Below the pieces are notes generated by a model, which ran no database searches, had not been told where the DNA came from, and saw only the letters and a program-made list of their open reading frames with translations. Below are positions 22,468 through 32,346 of a stretch of 64,000 nt of DNA, one piece after another (the stretch's first letter is position 1; the number at the start of each line of letters is the position of its first letter). Source of the stretch: Euglena gracilis (lineage: Eukaryota; Euglenida; Euglenophyceae; Euglenales); contig CP154956.1 of the NCBI GenBank assembly GCA_039621445.1, forward strand, positions 68,682,349-68,746,348. Direction: 5' to 3'. The position numbers were made by a program, and so were the translations under genes.

Positions 22468-23260
22468 CAAGGCTGGCGGAACACCTCGTGGCACGGCACC
22501 GAGGCCGACACGAAGGAGATGAAGGCCCGGATCCTGGAGGAGAAGCTGCGCGAGAAGTCCACCCTGAAGGCGGTGCACCGTGAGGACGACGAGACCAAGG
22601 CGAAGCAGTGCTCGACCCTGAAGGAGGGCAGAGAGCTGGCTGTCATCCAGCTGATCCCACTCGAGTCGTTCGCCGCGGTCCCGTCAGCGTCCACACATCG
22701 CCGTCACCATGCGCAGCCGCCTCGACACGCAGCACCACGGCCAAGATGCCCCAGCAGACGCCTCGCACTGTCCACGATCCGAGCACCCATGCGGGATTCA
22801 CCCGCCAGCCTCGTCACCCGCGGCCGCAGCAGTCCCACCGTTGGCCTCGTCCGCGGCAGTCCCACCATCTACATCGTGCACCGCACCACCAGCGTGCGTG
22901 CCAGCTACATCTTCCAGCGCACCATCGTCAGTCCCACCCACGGCACCGCAGTCCACCGCATCGCAGTCCATCACCCCATCCGCGGCGTCCACGGTCCCGT
23001 CCACCGCGTCCACAGCCCCAGTGCCATCACCGGTTGTGCCCGTCCCGTCCGCAGCGACCACCGTCCCGTCCGCCGCATCCACACCCGGTATGCCGTCACC
23101 GGTCGTCCCCATCCCGTCCGCCGCGTCCACAGCCGGTTTGCCGTCACCGGCCGTGACCGTCTCGCCTGCATCGCCCGCAGCCGGTGTGCCGTCATCAGCC
23201 GTGCCGCTGCCCCCGCAGCCTGACCTGGACATCAACGTCTTCGACATGGACTGGAGGTGA
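22468..23260 (+). CDS. Charged then Pro/Ser/Ala-rich linker downstream of RNase H
   Basis: Directly after RNase H comes GTEADTKEMKARILEEKLRE-type charged helix, then in a shifted frame (22709-23260) a Pro/Ser/Val/Ala repeat region built on SAASTVPSAAST-like units, ending DLDINVFDMDW and a stop. In complete elements an integrase should follow here. Instead the next coding sequence is on the other strand. Confidence 0.5.
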
Positions 23261-23585
23261 CGGCGATGGCGGTGGCGGGCTGGGCGGCACGGCAGTTCGG
23301 CGGGTTGGTATGGTGCGCTCGCACAGGTGTCAGACGACACCTTCGGGAATGTGATACGCCTGCTCTCGGGTGCCACGCTGCTGGGATGCCCCACGATGTT
23401 CTCGCACTGGCCTTCGCACACGATGTTCTGCATGGGGGCCGTGGAGTCCGCGATCCAGAAGCGTGTGGGCTTGCGATATCCCCACACCTCGAAAATGCGG
23501 TAGTCCACGTCGACGGACAGCATGTCCCCCATGACCTTGCAGTGGCGGAGTTTTCCACGGTGGGGATTAGACAGCCACCACAGGG
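23232..23585 (-). pseudogene. C-terminal half of a cytosine-C5 DNA methyltransferase-like protein
   Basis: Minus-strand frame reads WWLSNPHRGKLR, then VDVDYRIFEVWGYRKPTRFW and a Cys pair with RRITFPKV near the end. This order (ENP-like motif VI, then the Tyr-x-Gly-Tyr-x-RKxTR motif VIII region) matches small phage-type C5 methyltransferases. Motif VI normally has Glu before Asn; here it is Ser, so catalysis is probably lost. Its N-terminal half lies at 25210-25476, separated by an LTR element. With one AGGG target copy removed the two halves are in the same frame. Confidence 0.75.
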
Positions 23586-23922
23586 TGTGGGCGCTAGGAA
23601 AAATTTAGGATTCCAGCACAGGAATTACGATTTGGGCAAAAATTCTGTCTGTGTTTGTGTTTACAGTGGCTAGCATCATGTTCAGCTTGACTTTGGATCT
23701 TCAGTTCTGGAAGTACATATCTTGATTTGTGCCAGCGCTGGGAATTTGGAAGTGGAATTACAATGTAAAGTTTGAAAGTCCGAAGGAAAGTCCCAGGTGG
23801 GTGCCAGGCCCCCTGGGTGTATTGTTGGATCCCAGCCAGTGGCAGGGCCTGCGGGAGCCAGTGGCAGGGCCTGCAGCAGCCGCCATGGGGTTGTGGTGGT
23901 GGTGAGGCCCCATCCCCCTACA
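23586..23922 (+). repeat. 5' LTR of LTR element copy 1
   Basis: 337 bp, TG...CA ends. Shares with the other three LTRs the blocks GGATTCCAGCACAGG, CTGTCTGTGTTTGTG, TGTGCCAGCGCTGG, GTCCCAGGTGGGTGCCAGG and GTGAGGCCCC. Contains a local duplication of CCAGTGGCAGGGCCTG. Confidence 0.85.
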
Positions 23923-24711
23923 CAAACTGACCACTGCCAGTCAAACAACATGCCTACCAGCCACGTCCGAGATGGGCATGCCGAGGAAGGACCAGATGGA
24001 CATGCAAGACATGGGGGTGGGCACCATGGACAATCCAGACACGGAGATGGTCGAGATGAACATTCCAGAGATGGTCATGACGGACATGGTGACGGAGAGG
24101 TACAGGAGACAACAGGAAGGAGAAGGAAGGAGCGCAGGCAGAAGGCGAAGGACGCCCCGAGGGGCTGAGGCCGAAGCCCTGCCTGGGATGGTGCGGGCTG
24201 TCCCCCTCCTGCGTGCCCTGGGCCGAAGCCCTCACCAGCTGTGGCCGAAGCCCGCCGGGATGGTGTGGTATGGGTCCCCCTCCCAGGCCTGTGGCCAAAG
24301 CCCTCCCCGCAGTAACCCCCTCCCTTTACAACTGCGAGCCCCCTTCCCAGGGCCCTCACCAGAACCTTGACCCCCATCTCTGGACGGGCAAAAAAACGAG
24401 ACATGGGGAAAAAACAAGAAAAAATTCAGAGACGACGGCCCAAGGGGTATCTTTGAACTGTTCTGAGGGGAAACCACCGCCAGAACGGCCCAAGGCGGTG
24501 TGGGTGCCTGCTGCTCCGCCCCCTGCTGCTGTAGGAGACCGACCTCCCTAAGGGTCTGCCTTCGAACCCCGCCCGTCCCCATTGCAAAAAAAAAAACGGA
24601 ACAAGGGACAGACAGAAAGGAAGACTCAAGATTGTGTTCGTCAACAAAAAAACAGCGCCTTTTTGCCAGAGGCGGTTTCAGCTGCCCTGTGCATCTTTTT
24701 AAGGAGGAGAG
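23923..24711 (+). other. Body of LTR element copy 1, with a degenerate ORF
   Basis: Frame 23972-24370 starts MGMPRKDQMDMQDMG and continues into Arg/Pro-rich text built from repeated GCCGAAGCCC...GGGATGGTG units. The same protein family appears in copy 2 on the minus strand (MEMVEMDILEMLMTELG then Pro/Arg-rich text). No known domain. The body ends with the polypurine tract at 24701-24711. Confidence 0.5.
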
Positions 24712-25209
24712 TGTGGGCGCTGGGAAAAAATTAGGATTCCAGCACAGGATTTAGGATTTATGGAAAATTATGTCTGTGTTTGTGCTTACAGTGGCAAGCA
24801 GAATGTTCAGATTGACTTTGAATGTTCAGTTCTGGTAGAGCATATGGATGAAATTTTGTTTCTTTCCTCTCCAAATGGTCATTTTGAGGGTGATGATTCA
24901 TGGAATTTATTTGAAATTTGCGAAAACTTGCCCAAAAAAATGTCATTTTTGACATTGTTGGCCAAAATTGCTCTCTTGGTGAACTTCACCGGTGAAGTTC
25001 CACGATGGGTTAGGCAGAGGGAGGGTGTGCCAGCGCTGGAAATTGGGAAGTGGGATTACAATGAAAAGTCTGAAAGTCTGAAGGAATGTCCCAGGTGGTT
25101 GCCTGGCCCGCTGGGTGTATTGTTGGATCCGAGCCAGTGGCAGGGCCTGCAGGCGCCAGAGGCCAGCCGCCATGGTGTTCTGGGGGTGGTGAGGCCCCCT
25201 CCCCCTACA
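24712..25209 (+). repeat. 3' LTR of LTR element copy 1, with a nested repeat
   Basis: 498 bp against 337 for the 5' LTR. The extra length is a block at about 24855-25027 that contains GTGAACTTCACCGGTGAAG and resembles 55.38-55.52 kb, so a dispersed repeat inserted into this LTR after the element did. Confidence 0.8.
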
Positions 25210-25476
25210 AGGGAAGGCCGCAGGTCGGCGATGATCTCCTTCATCTTGCGGATCAGGAAGTCGGCCTTTCGCAGCCACCGCCACTTGGTCGTAATAACGC
25301 TGGAGTACTCGGTGCACGGCGGAGAGGCGGCGACCAGCTCAAAGTCGCCGGGCCAGTACTCCTCCCAGTACCGCCAGCACCGCACGTCCACCGTCTTGTC
25401 CGCCTTCCACCGCGGGTCGACGTTCACCGAGACGAGGGAGTAGCCGCGCTCCCCAGCCTGCCGTGCCGGAGAACAG
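25210..25476 (-). pseudogene. N-terminal half of the cytosine-C5 DNA methyltransferase-like protein
   Basis: Starts at the LTR boundary with LFSGTAG, which matches motif I (AdoMet binding). After a 1-nt frame disagreement it reads ERGYSLVSVNVDPRW, then FELVAASPPCTEYS, motif IV with the catalytic Pro-Cys, and KADFLIRKMKEIIADLRP. It then meets the target duplication. Transfers methyl groups to cytosine in this family; some algal and dinoflagellate retrotransposons carry such genes. Both ends are cut by LTR elements of one family. Confidence 0.8.
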
Positions 25477-25791
25477 TGTAGAGGGTGTGGGCCTCAACAC
25501 TCCCACAACCCCCTGGCGGCTGGCCCCTGGCGCCTACAGGCCCTGCCACTTGCTGGGATCCATCAATTCACCCAGGGGGCCTGGCACCCACCTGGGACTT
25601 TCCTTGGACCTTTTCATGGTAATCCCACTTCCCAATTCCCAGCGCTGGCACAAATCAAGATTCTTCCCAGAACTGAACAACCAAAGTCAAACTGAACATG
25701 CTGCTCGCCACAGTTAACACAAGCACAGACAGATTTTTGTGTAGTTCCTACTTCCTCGGCTGTAATCTTAATCTCATTGCCAGCGCCCACA
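25477..25791 (-). repeat. 3' LTR of LTR element copy 2
   Basis: 315 bp, TGTGGGCGCTGG to CCCTCTACA on the minus strand. Same block order as the LTRs of copy 1, without the nested insert. Confidence 0.8.
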
Positions 25792-25909
25792 CTCCCCTCC
25801 TTAAAAAGCTGCACAGGGCAGCTAAACCCGCCTTTGTCAAAAAGGCGCTGGGAGTTTTTTTTTTTCATTCACGAATACAACCTTGACTCTTTCTTTCTGT
25901 CTTTCCGTT

Positions 25910-26989
25910 TCATTTCTTTTCTGTGGGGCGTGGCGGGGGTCGAAGGCCGACCCTTAGGGGGGGTCGGTCTCCTACAGCAGCAGGGGGAGAAGCAGGCACC
26001 CACACCGCCTTCGGCCGTTCTGGCGGGGGTTCCCCCCAAGAACAGCCCAAAGATACCCCTTGGGCCGTCATCTCTGGAATTTTTTTGTTCGTTTTTCCCC
26101 TGTCTCTCCTTTTTGTTTTGCCCGTCCAGAGATGGGGGTCCAGGGGCTGCTGGGGGTCCTGGGAAGGGGGCTCGTAGGTGCAGCGGGAGGGGGTTACCGC
26201 GGGGAGGGCTTCGGCCACAGGCCTGGGAGGGGGGCCCAGCCCACGCCGTCCCGGCGGGCTTCGGCCACAACGCCTGAGGGCTTTGGCCCATGCATACGGG
26301 AGGGGGACCCGGCCCACAGCATCCCGGCGTGCTTCGGCCACTGCTGGTGTGGGCTTCGGCCCAGGGTATGCGGGAGGGTGATCCTGCCCACACCATCGTA
26401 GGCAGGGCTTCAGCCTCAGCCCCTCGGGGCCTCCTTCGTCTTCTGCCCGCGCTCCTTCCTTCTCCTTCGTCTTGACTTCTCCGGGCACAATGCCCAATTC
26501 CGTCATCAACATCTCCAGAATGTCCATCTCGACCATCTCCATGCTGGAATGTCCATCTTGCCCATCCGCATGTCTGGAATGTCCATCTCTGGCATTTCCA
26601 TCCTTGGCATTCCTGTCTGTGGCACTTCCATCCTTGGCATTCGCATCTCTGGCGTTTCCATCCTTGGCATTCGCATCACTGGCATTTCCATCCTTGGCAT
26701 TCCCGTCTCTGACATCTCCTTCCACAGCATTCGCCAGACTGGCATCAGAGGACACCCTGCCATAGGCCCTGAGCCTGCCAGCAGCAGCTGCTGCGGCACG
26801 ACTGGCACACCACGAACAGCCACAATCTGCATCAAAAGTTGAATAATACTCCATCGTGTTGATGTTCACTCCTTCAGTCCACGGCCTCTTGATGATCTCC
26901 TGCAGGCACATGTCATGCCTGCTTCCGGCATGGCGGACAGCCGCCACGTGGCTAGTAGGCATGTTGTTTGACTGGCCGTGTTCAGTTTG
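25910..26989 (-). CDS. ORF of LTR element copy 2, with ten-residue repeats
   Basis: An uninterrupted frame of over 350 codons (25910-27061, entering from the LTR). It contains MCLQEIIKRPWTEGVNINTM and a CGCSWCASR Cys pair, then a NAKDG-NARDA repeat encoded by 30-bp DNA units (about 26545-26740), MEMVEMDILEMLMTELG, and a long Pro/Arg/Gly-rich tail. No known domain is recognised. It is longer than the corresponding ORF of copy 1, which may be an internal deletion derivative. It might be a gag-like protein, but that is a guess. Confidence 0.45.
   Translation of the reverse strand, partial: QTEHGQSNNMPTSHVAAVRHAGSRHDMCLQEIIKRPWTEGVNINTMEYYSTFDADCGCSWCASRAAAAAAGRLRAYGRVSSDASLANAVEGDVRDGNAKDGNASDANAKDGNARDANAKDGSATDRNAKDGNARDGHSRHADGQDGHSSMEMVEMDILEMLMTELGIVPGEVKTKEKEGARAEDEGGPEGLRLKPCLRWCGQDHPPAYPGPKPTPAVAEARRDAVGRVPLPYAWAKALRRCGRSPPGRRGLGPPPRPVAEALPAVTPSRCTYEPPSQDPQQPLDPHLWTGKTKRRDRGKTNKKIPEMTAQGVSLGCSWGEPPPERPKAVWVPASPPAAVGDRPPLRVGLRPPPRPTEKK
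26545..26740. repeat. 30-bp tandem repeat, about six units
   Basis: Units of the form TTCCATCCTTGGCATTCGCA plus TCTCTGGCGT, read on the minus strand as NAKDGNARDA-type decapeptides. Confidence 0.75.
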
Positions 26990-27152
26990 TGTAGGGGGAG
27001 GGGGCCTCACCACTCCAACAACCCCCTGGCGGCTGGCCCCTGGAGCCTTCAGGCCTGCCACTGGCTGGGATCCATCAATTCACCCAGGGGGCCTGGCACC
27101 CACCTGGGACTTTCCTTGGAACTTTTCATGGTAATCCTACTTCCCAATTCCC
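26990..27152 (-). repeat. Truncated 5' LTR of LTR element copy 2
   Basis: Matches the inner half of the other LTRs from GAATTGGGAAGTAGG to CCCCTACA on the minus strand. Roughly the first 140 bp are missing, and unrelated sequence starts at 27153. Confidence 0.75.
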
Positions 27153-28388
27153 AATTTGCCATCTGACATTGGGCCAATGGCTGGTCATCAAAGAAAACAT
27201 TCTGAGCAGGGTTTTCCAACCCAAAACTTCCGACAGAAGGGTGAAGGATCAACCTCTGCTTACCATGTTTCACACCCGTGCTGCCATGTCCCACGGCAGC
27301 ACTGGTGTGTAGCAGAAACCCCCGCCCCGGGCCAGTTTCCGGCGTAAGATCGTTTTTTGGCTCCTCGAGCCGCCTTGTGTCGGAATTTTTTTCCCATTCT
27401 GGCCCCCCCTGTGGCCGAAACTGGGCCATCATTTCCAAGGAGGAACCTCCCAGTGGACCCTCAACGACCCCTGAGGGGGGTGTCACTGGGATCTCCAAGG
27501 GGGGTGCCTTTGGGGTTTCAACCCCTCCCTGCTCAGCGGAACCAGTGAGAGCCAACACCCCCCCCTGGGTGTCATTTCTCACAGTTTCTGAGCCAAAAAG
27601 GTGGCTTTGTGGTGAAAATTGGCCTGTGGTTGCCTGAGTTGAGGAGTCCCACCCCCCTGCCCCTTTTCCCACAGCTGAGGTGGGGGGAAGACAAACCTCA
27701 CCTTCTTCAATTGAGCTTTCTTGATTGATTTGTTGTCCTTCCATTTGCAATTTCAATTGTAAATCCAAGTTCAATGATTGAATGTAATTGGTTGTAATTG
27801 ACACAACAAATGCAATGGTGAAACATGTGAAGAGGAAAACCCTGTGAGAAGAAAATTGGTTTTGATGCCCCTGATGGGCAGTTAAATTTAGGATTGAGTG
27901 CGCTGATTCCTAAGCGCTCTCAAATCCCAAATCCTTGCCCATTGCATCAAAATCAACCAACCCAAGTCAAAATCAAGGTTTCCCCCCTTGATTTTGATAA
28001 ATTATGCTGAATTCCATCATTATTGAGCTTTGCAAACCCCTGCAAAAACTCCAGGAACTCAGGCGCCAATCTCTTAAAATTGTGTTTCAATCGCTTGCAA
28101 GCGCTCTCACCAAATCCAACATTTTCCCTTAAAACCAAAGGAAAAATGCAGAAAAAACTTAAAAATATGCTAAATAGACCCAAAACCATCCTTTGGGAAT
28201 GCCCAGCATCACTCAATCTCTCTCCTTGCACAACCAAACCATGGGCGCCCTAGGAGAGGGAATTTTAAGAGAAATCTTTAGAAAGCCTTAAAATTAAAGC
28301 TAAACCGCCCTTAAAAAGGCCTTCTAAAAAGGAAAAACTCCGCCGCCCGGCGGTCGACCTCAAACGGTCGTCACAACTGCCGGCGACA
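27153..28388. other. Spacer with one unassigned minus-strand ORF
   Basis: A minus-strand frame covers 27804 to about 27156 (starts MSITTNYIQSLNLDLQ, Gly/Pro/Glu-rich) and runs on into the LTR remnant. No domain is recognised. It could be an N-terminal gag fragment or chance. 27840-28388 holds no gene I can support. Confidence 0.35.
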
Positions 28389-29186
28389 GCGATATTTTGC
28401 CCAGGGGGGTAAAGGAGAGAGGAGTGGGGGGGGCTGGTCAAAAGACTTTAGCAGAATTTTTGCTGTCTGGCCGTCTTATGGGGGCTTATTGCCGAAAAGT
28501 AACAAGTTGGGAACTATTATTACGGTGCGCGCGCTGTGCGCTGTGCGTCTTCTTACTGGCGGCATATACCGCTGGACAAGACTTGCAGCGCGGCGCGGAC
28601 ACAATGTTGTCGATGGGGTATCCCAAGAGGCTTATACCTCGATAGACGGGCGGCATCCCAAAGGAGAGGGGGGGGACCATATGCTAGTAAAAATACATAA
28701 TGGCAGATGTGCCTGGGATGGATACCGAATACAGGGCCTATAGGCCTGACGGAAAGGTCAGAACAGGGTCCATGGACTTGTGGCCTGTGAGCCTGGGGTA
28801 TCCCTTGCACAGATGGCCATTTCCTGTGAGTCAGTGGTCTGATCTCCCGAACGTAATCTCCTTCAGGAGTTTCTACTATCTCCAGTATCGGCGGTTCGAA
28901 ATTTACAAGTTGCCTTTCAGGCTCATCGACATCATAATCGGGTCATTCCCAGGTTTGCGTAAACCCATCGGGTAATCGTACTCCGAGCCTATTGGCTTCT
29001 CGATGAACAAGAATTCTGGAGGTTATCCCAGAAGAAAAGTGGCAACATTGCCGGCCAGATCCAAAAATTCAGGCGGGGGTGGTTACACTGAACCTGTGGG
29101 GGTATCCCCGGGAAGGTGGCAGTATCTTGCTTGCAATGCCAATTTGCGACTCGCGCTCGGATTGTATATGGCCTTAAGATTTCTCT
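28388..29186. other. 3' end of the giant element, no clear ORF
   Basis: Short frames on both strands. Contains the 12-bp perfect palindrome GGCCTATAGGCC at 28735-28746. I looked for an LTR matching DNA near 42.4-43.1 kb and saw none. Confidence 0.35.
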
Positions 29187-30471
29187 TACCCAATTGGTAA
29201 ATTCCATCTTACAGGCCTCAGGGGGTATTCAGGCAGCAAAAATGTAAAACCTGATCGGTTTGGCAAAGTTTGTGGCTGAAAAAGTGGGTATATCACCCTA
29301 TCCCAATCGGAGTCTTGAAAGATATATGGCACTTTCGCCTTCCCTGCTGACTCGACTGCGAGTCGGACTGCTGCGCTGTCAAGATGAAAATCTTTGGCGA
29401 CTCCGCCTGTGTGGTAGCTGTGTACAGCTCTGAATTTCTTGAACTGGTAAAAGCTGATTTGGTACTTATAGTCCCCTTTGAATTTGACCAGATGGTCTTC
29501 ATTTTCTGGTATGACTCTAGTCATACGGCCAGTGGCAGCTAAACAGAAGTCTGCCTGTAGGCAGTTGATGCAACGGACAGGTATGTCCTTGTCATAATCG
29601 TTTTCCGTCCAGCGGAAATTGTCGATATTGGACCATGCCAGTAGGCAATCGCCACAAAGTAGTGCTGCGCAATTGCACACACACGCGTCATGGTGGAAAG
29701 GTGAAAAACTAAGCTGTCCAGGTTGCGTGTGCAGATATGCACTGCAGGCATGTCGCTTCGTAGCCTATGGCATGCCGTACATAACCACAATAGTGGATCA
29801 TTTTCCTGGAAATCCAGGACGAAATTTCCTCCAAAAATATTGGGCAAATACCCTTCGAGATTTCGCTTGATCCACTTGTTCAGACCGGGATCACTGCTAT
29901 TGCGGATCATATTGATCCTAGCCTGGCGATTGTTGAGGGGGTCTACTCTGGACAATACGTCCTCAGTCCAAAATGGCTCATTAGCCTCGTGAGGGACATT
30001 TGACCGAATCGGTCTGATTGTGGGTTTGTGCTTAACGCCTTCAGAGGTTGCGGCCACATAGCTGGCTATGGGTATCGTGGGCCTATGGCCTGTGCCAGAG
30101 CCATCTCCACCAGGCGGTGGTGGCTCATGATCCCGCCGCTTTTCAGCTGGCTTGCAGCCTTCGGCTGAGGGTTTAGCCTTAGGCTTTTTATGTTTGCCAT
30201 ATCGGCGTTCTTCCCGAGGGTCTTCCGGAGGCAGTGGTCTTTCCGCCGTTGGCGGTTTCGGTGCTGCCGGTTTGGCAGGAGGTGGTTGCATTTCCGCCGT
30301 TGGCGGTGCTGGTGCCGCTGGTTTCGCCACTGGAATATCCAACTCCATTGGAGTTGTGACCGCAGCTTGTACGGCTGTTGAGCTGCTATCAGCAGCAGTA
30401 ACCCATTGGGTTTCGGGAGGGGATGCGGCAGGTGAGCCGCGAGGGGTCAGCACTGCCGATACTGCCGACAT
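29186..30471 (-). CDS. Extra ORF 5: Pro/Lys-rich with multiple Cys pairs (frameshifted)
   Basis: 29539-30471 has an Ala/Pro/Lys-rich N-terminus, then EDVLSRVDPLNNRQARINMI, NPLL-like LWLCTACHRL and HICTRN. In the next frame 29186-29680 gives CNCAALLCGDCLLAW, VRCINCLQADFC and KGDYKYQISFYQFKKF. At least three CxxC pairs, RING- or ribbon-like in spacing but not assignable. Could act in nucleic-acid or ubiquitin-type binding; that is speculation. Confidence 0.4.
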
Positions 30472-30857
30472 CGCCGCAGTGAGACCCCGTAGTACACCAC
30501 CTAAAACACCTGTAGGTATTGTTGGTGATGCGACGGGACGGGTTCTGTCGGGGTTGGTGACATTGGCACTGCTGGTAAGGAAAGGTGCGGTACCATATTT
30601 ACCGGTGGCCGTTCGGCCCCCGATGTAGGAAGTTCAGATTCTGAGCTGACATCTCCTTCAGAAGGAAGGGATGTTCTGGAGCCCATTGGGGCTGATGGAA
30701 GAGCTGGATGCTGCGGTTCATCTGCACATATTTCTTCCTAGCCTTCCATGCGGTCTTCACCGCTCTCTCCATCACTCTCCTCACTGCCCTCCACCGTTTC
30801 TGGTCAAACAGCAGGGGCTCCTAGCTGTTCCGCTATAGCGGTAGGCACAGTGCCTGT

Positions 30858-31791
30858 TTACGCAGTCGCGCTGGTGGGTACCGCAATAGCGGGCTGGGGA
30901 GAGGAGGTAGCGACAGAAGATTGACTCTCCTGAAGTCCCTTAGGGACAAAAGGTTTTGCTGTAGCCGATAGGCTTGAACGCATGTAACGTCGACCACGCC
31001 CGAAGACGGGTGGTGGTGTCTCACCAGGAATTCCCTGGGGGACTGGCGTTGCCGGTTGCGGCTGCGCTGAGACTGATGTTGCCGGTTGCGGCTCGTTTGA
31101 GGATTCCGATGGAGGAACTTCCGGAGCCGGTTGCGGCTTTGGACAGGTTGCCTGTGGCACCTGTCGTTTCCGTAATCGGAAAATATCCCATTGTTTCCTT
31201 TCTTTTTCAACCATCCTGTGGTTGAAGCGCAGCAGAGTTAGGGCCATGCCTAGCTCGTTCCGCCTGCCGCCTTGGAAAAACGGCTGAAACAGCGCTCCAT
31301 CGAGCGTATCGCCGAATCGGCGTTTGACATAATCGTCAATGCTTTCCTTCTCGTACCCGGGTCTGATGGGGACATAGTCCGGCGGAATCTCCCTATCGGG
31401 ATTGAGACAATAATATATCTCCATGATCTGGCAGGTCCAAGCCCTGAACCAGAACTGCTGCAAATACGGTGGAGTTGACGGTGGTTGCGTCGCCCGTTCG
31501 AGCTTTGGTAAACATCCTTTGGATTTCTGCAAAGGAGCAGGAGCATGATGCACTTTGGCGCTGCCTGCGGGACATTGGCCTGTTGGCCTTCCTCGTCCTG
31601 GCCTTCGGCCTGTGGTTGAGTACTACGTACTCCAAATCCCAGAAGTCCACTGCAAACTTTTCGTAGCAGTGAGAGCATCGGACGACGTACGTCTGGGAGA
31701 AATTGAGGTCAATATCGACCACTTCAAAGTGATAGGCATATTGCCAGTGGTAAAAGACTTGCAGTTTGCTGCAGAACATGTTTCCCGCCAA
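30858..31791 (-). CDS. Extra ORF 4: Cys pair then Pro-rich tail (frameshifted)
   Basis: 31393-31791 reads FEVVDIDLNFSQTYVVRCSH with CSHCYEKFAVDFWDLEYV (CxxC), and 30858-31553 continues with YCLNPDREIPPDYVPIRPGY, ESIDDYVKRRFGDTLDGALF and a Pro/Gln/Ser tail. Segment lengths and the CxxC-then-Pro pattern echo extra ORFs 1 and 5. Unknown function. Confidence 0.4.
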
Positions 31792-31824
31792 TTTGGCGAT
31801 GTTTTCAGGTAGTGGGTAGAACCC

Positions 31825-32226
31825 CTACTCTAGGCCTTTTGGGCCTACACTGTGAATGCAGTCGAGTAACTGCCGCAGCAAATCTTTACCTGTGTTGTAT
31901 CGGACTTCCCGACCACAATCCCGGTAAGGATAGCCACAGCAGTTCACGAATCTGCCGAAATTTTGGGTGGGGTATCCCGCCCAGAAACAAACGTGACAGA
32001 ATCCCGGCAGACCGTCCAATATCGGACCGAGGATGGGATTGCCTTCAAAGGCATATAAAGTTCCACCATGGTGGAAATCGCGATTTCGCTCCGTATAGAG
32101 CTGTCTGGTCACAGTCACGACGGGGGAGGCGACCAGGATGGGAAGGTTAAGTTCATTTTGGAACTTCGGCATGGCCTCGAATGCGAGGTCATGAATGCTC
32201 TGGATGTGCTCGAATATAGCTTCCAT
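31825..32226 (-). CDS. Extra ORF 3: Cys-rich segment
   Basis: 134 codons. Contains GFCHVCFWAGYPTQNFGRF then NCCGYPYRDCG, two close Cys pairs that could bind zinc. N-terminus is helical (MEAIFEHIQSIHDLAFEAMP). Unknown. Confidence 0.4.
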   Translation of the reverse strand: MEAIFEHIQSIHDLAFEAMPKFQNELNLPILVASPVVTVTRQLYTERNRDFHHGGTLYAFEGNPILGPILDGLPGFCHVCFWAGYPTQNFGRFVNCCGYPYRDCGREVRYNTGKDLLRQLLDCIHSVGPKGLE

Positions 32227-32346
32227 ATCGTCCTCATAGACGTTCCGGTATTGGCCTTTCTGCCCTTTGCCTTGGCCTTTTTGGCCTGCAGTAGGTGCTC
32301 GTTTGGGAGCACTTTTGGCTTTACCCTTGCCTGATCGGGCTCCCCA

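Larger units (their letters stand above)
23586..25209 (+). mobile_element. Small non-autonomous LTR retrotransposon, copy 1
   Basis: Two direct LTRs (23586-23922 and 24712-25209), each starting TG (TGTGGGCGCT) and ending CA (CCCCCTACA). The target duplication AGGG is at 23582-23585 and 25210-25213. A purine tract AAGGAGGAGAG lies just before the 3' LTR. The 789-bp body has no RT or integrase, so it is a TRIM/LARD-like element. It inserted into the methyltransferase ORF. Confidence 0.85.
25477..27152 (-). mobile_element. Small non-autonomous LTR retrotransposon, copy 2 (opposite orientation)
   Basis: Same family as 23586-25209 but on the minus strand: 3' LTR 25477-25791, body 25792-26989, 5' LTR remnant 26990-27152. 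The purine tract AAGGAGGGGAG adjoins the 3' LTR. It inserted just before motif I of the methyltransferase ORF. The 5' LTR has lost its outer part, so the target duplication cannot be checked. Confidence 0.8.

Noticed and set aside
30152-30628. 158-codon plus-strand ORF
   Set aside because: Antisense to the better supported minus-strand ORF of the giant element.
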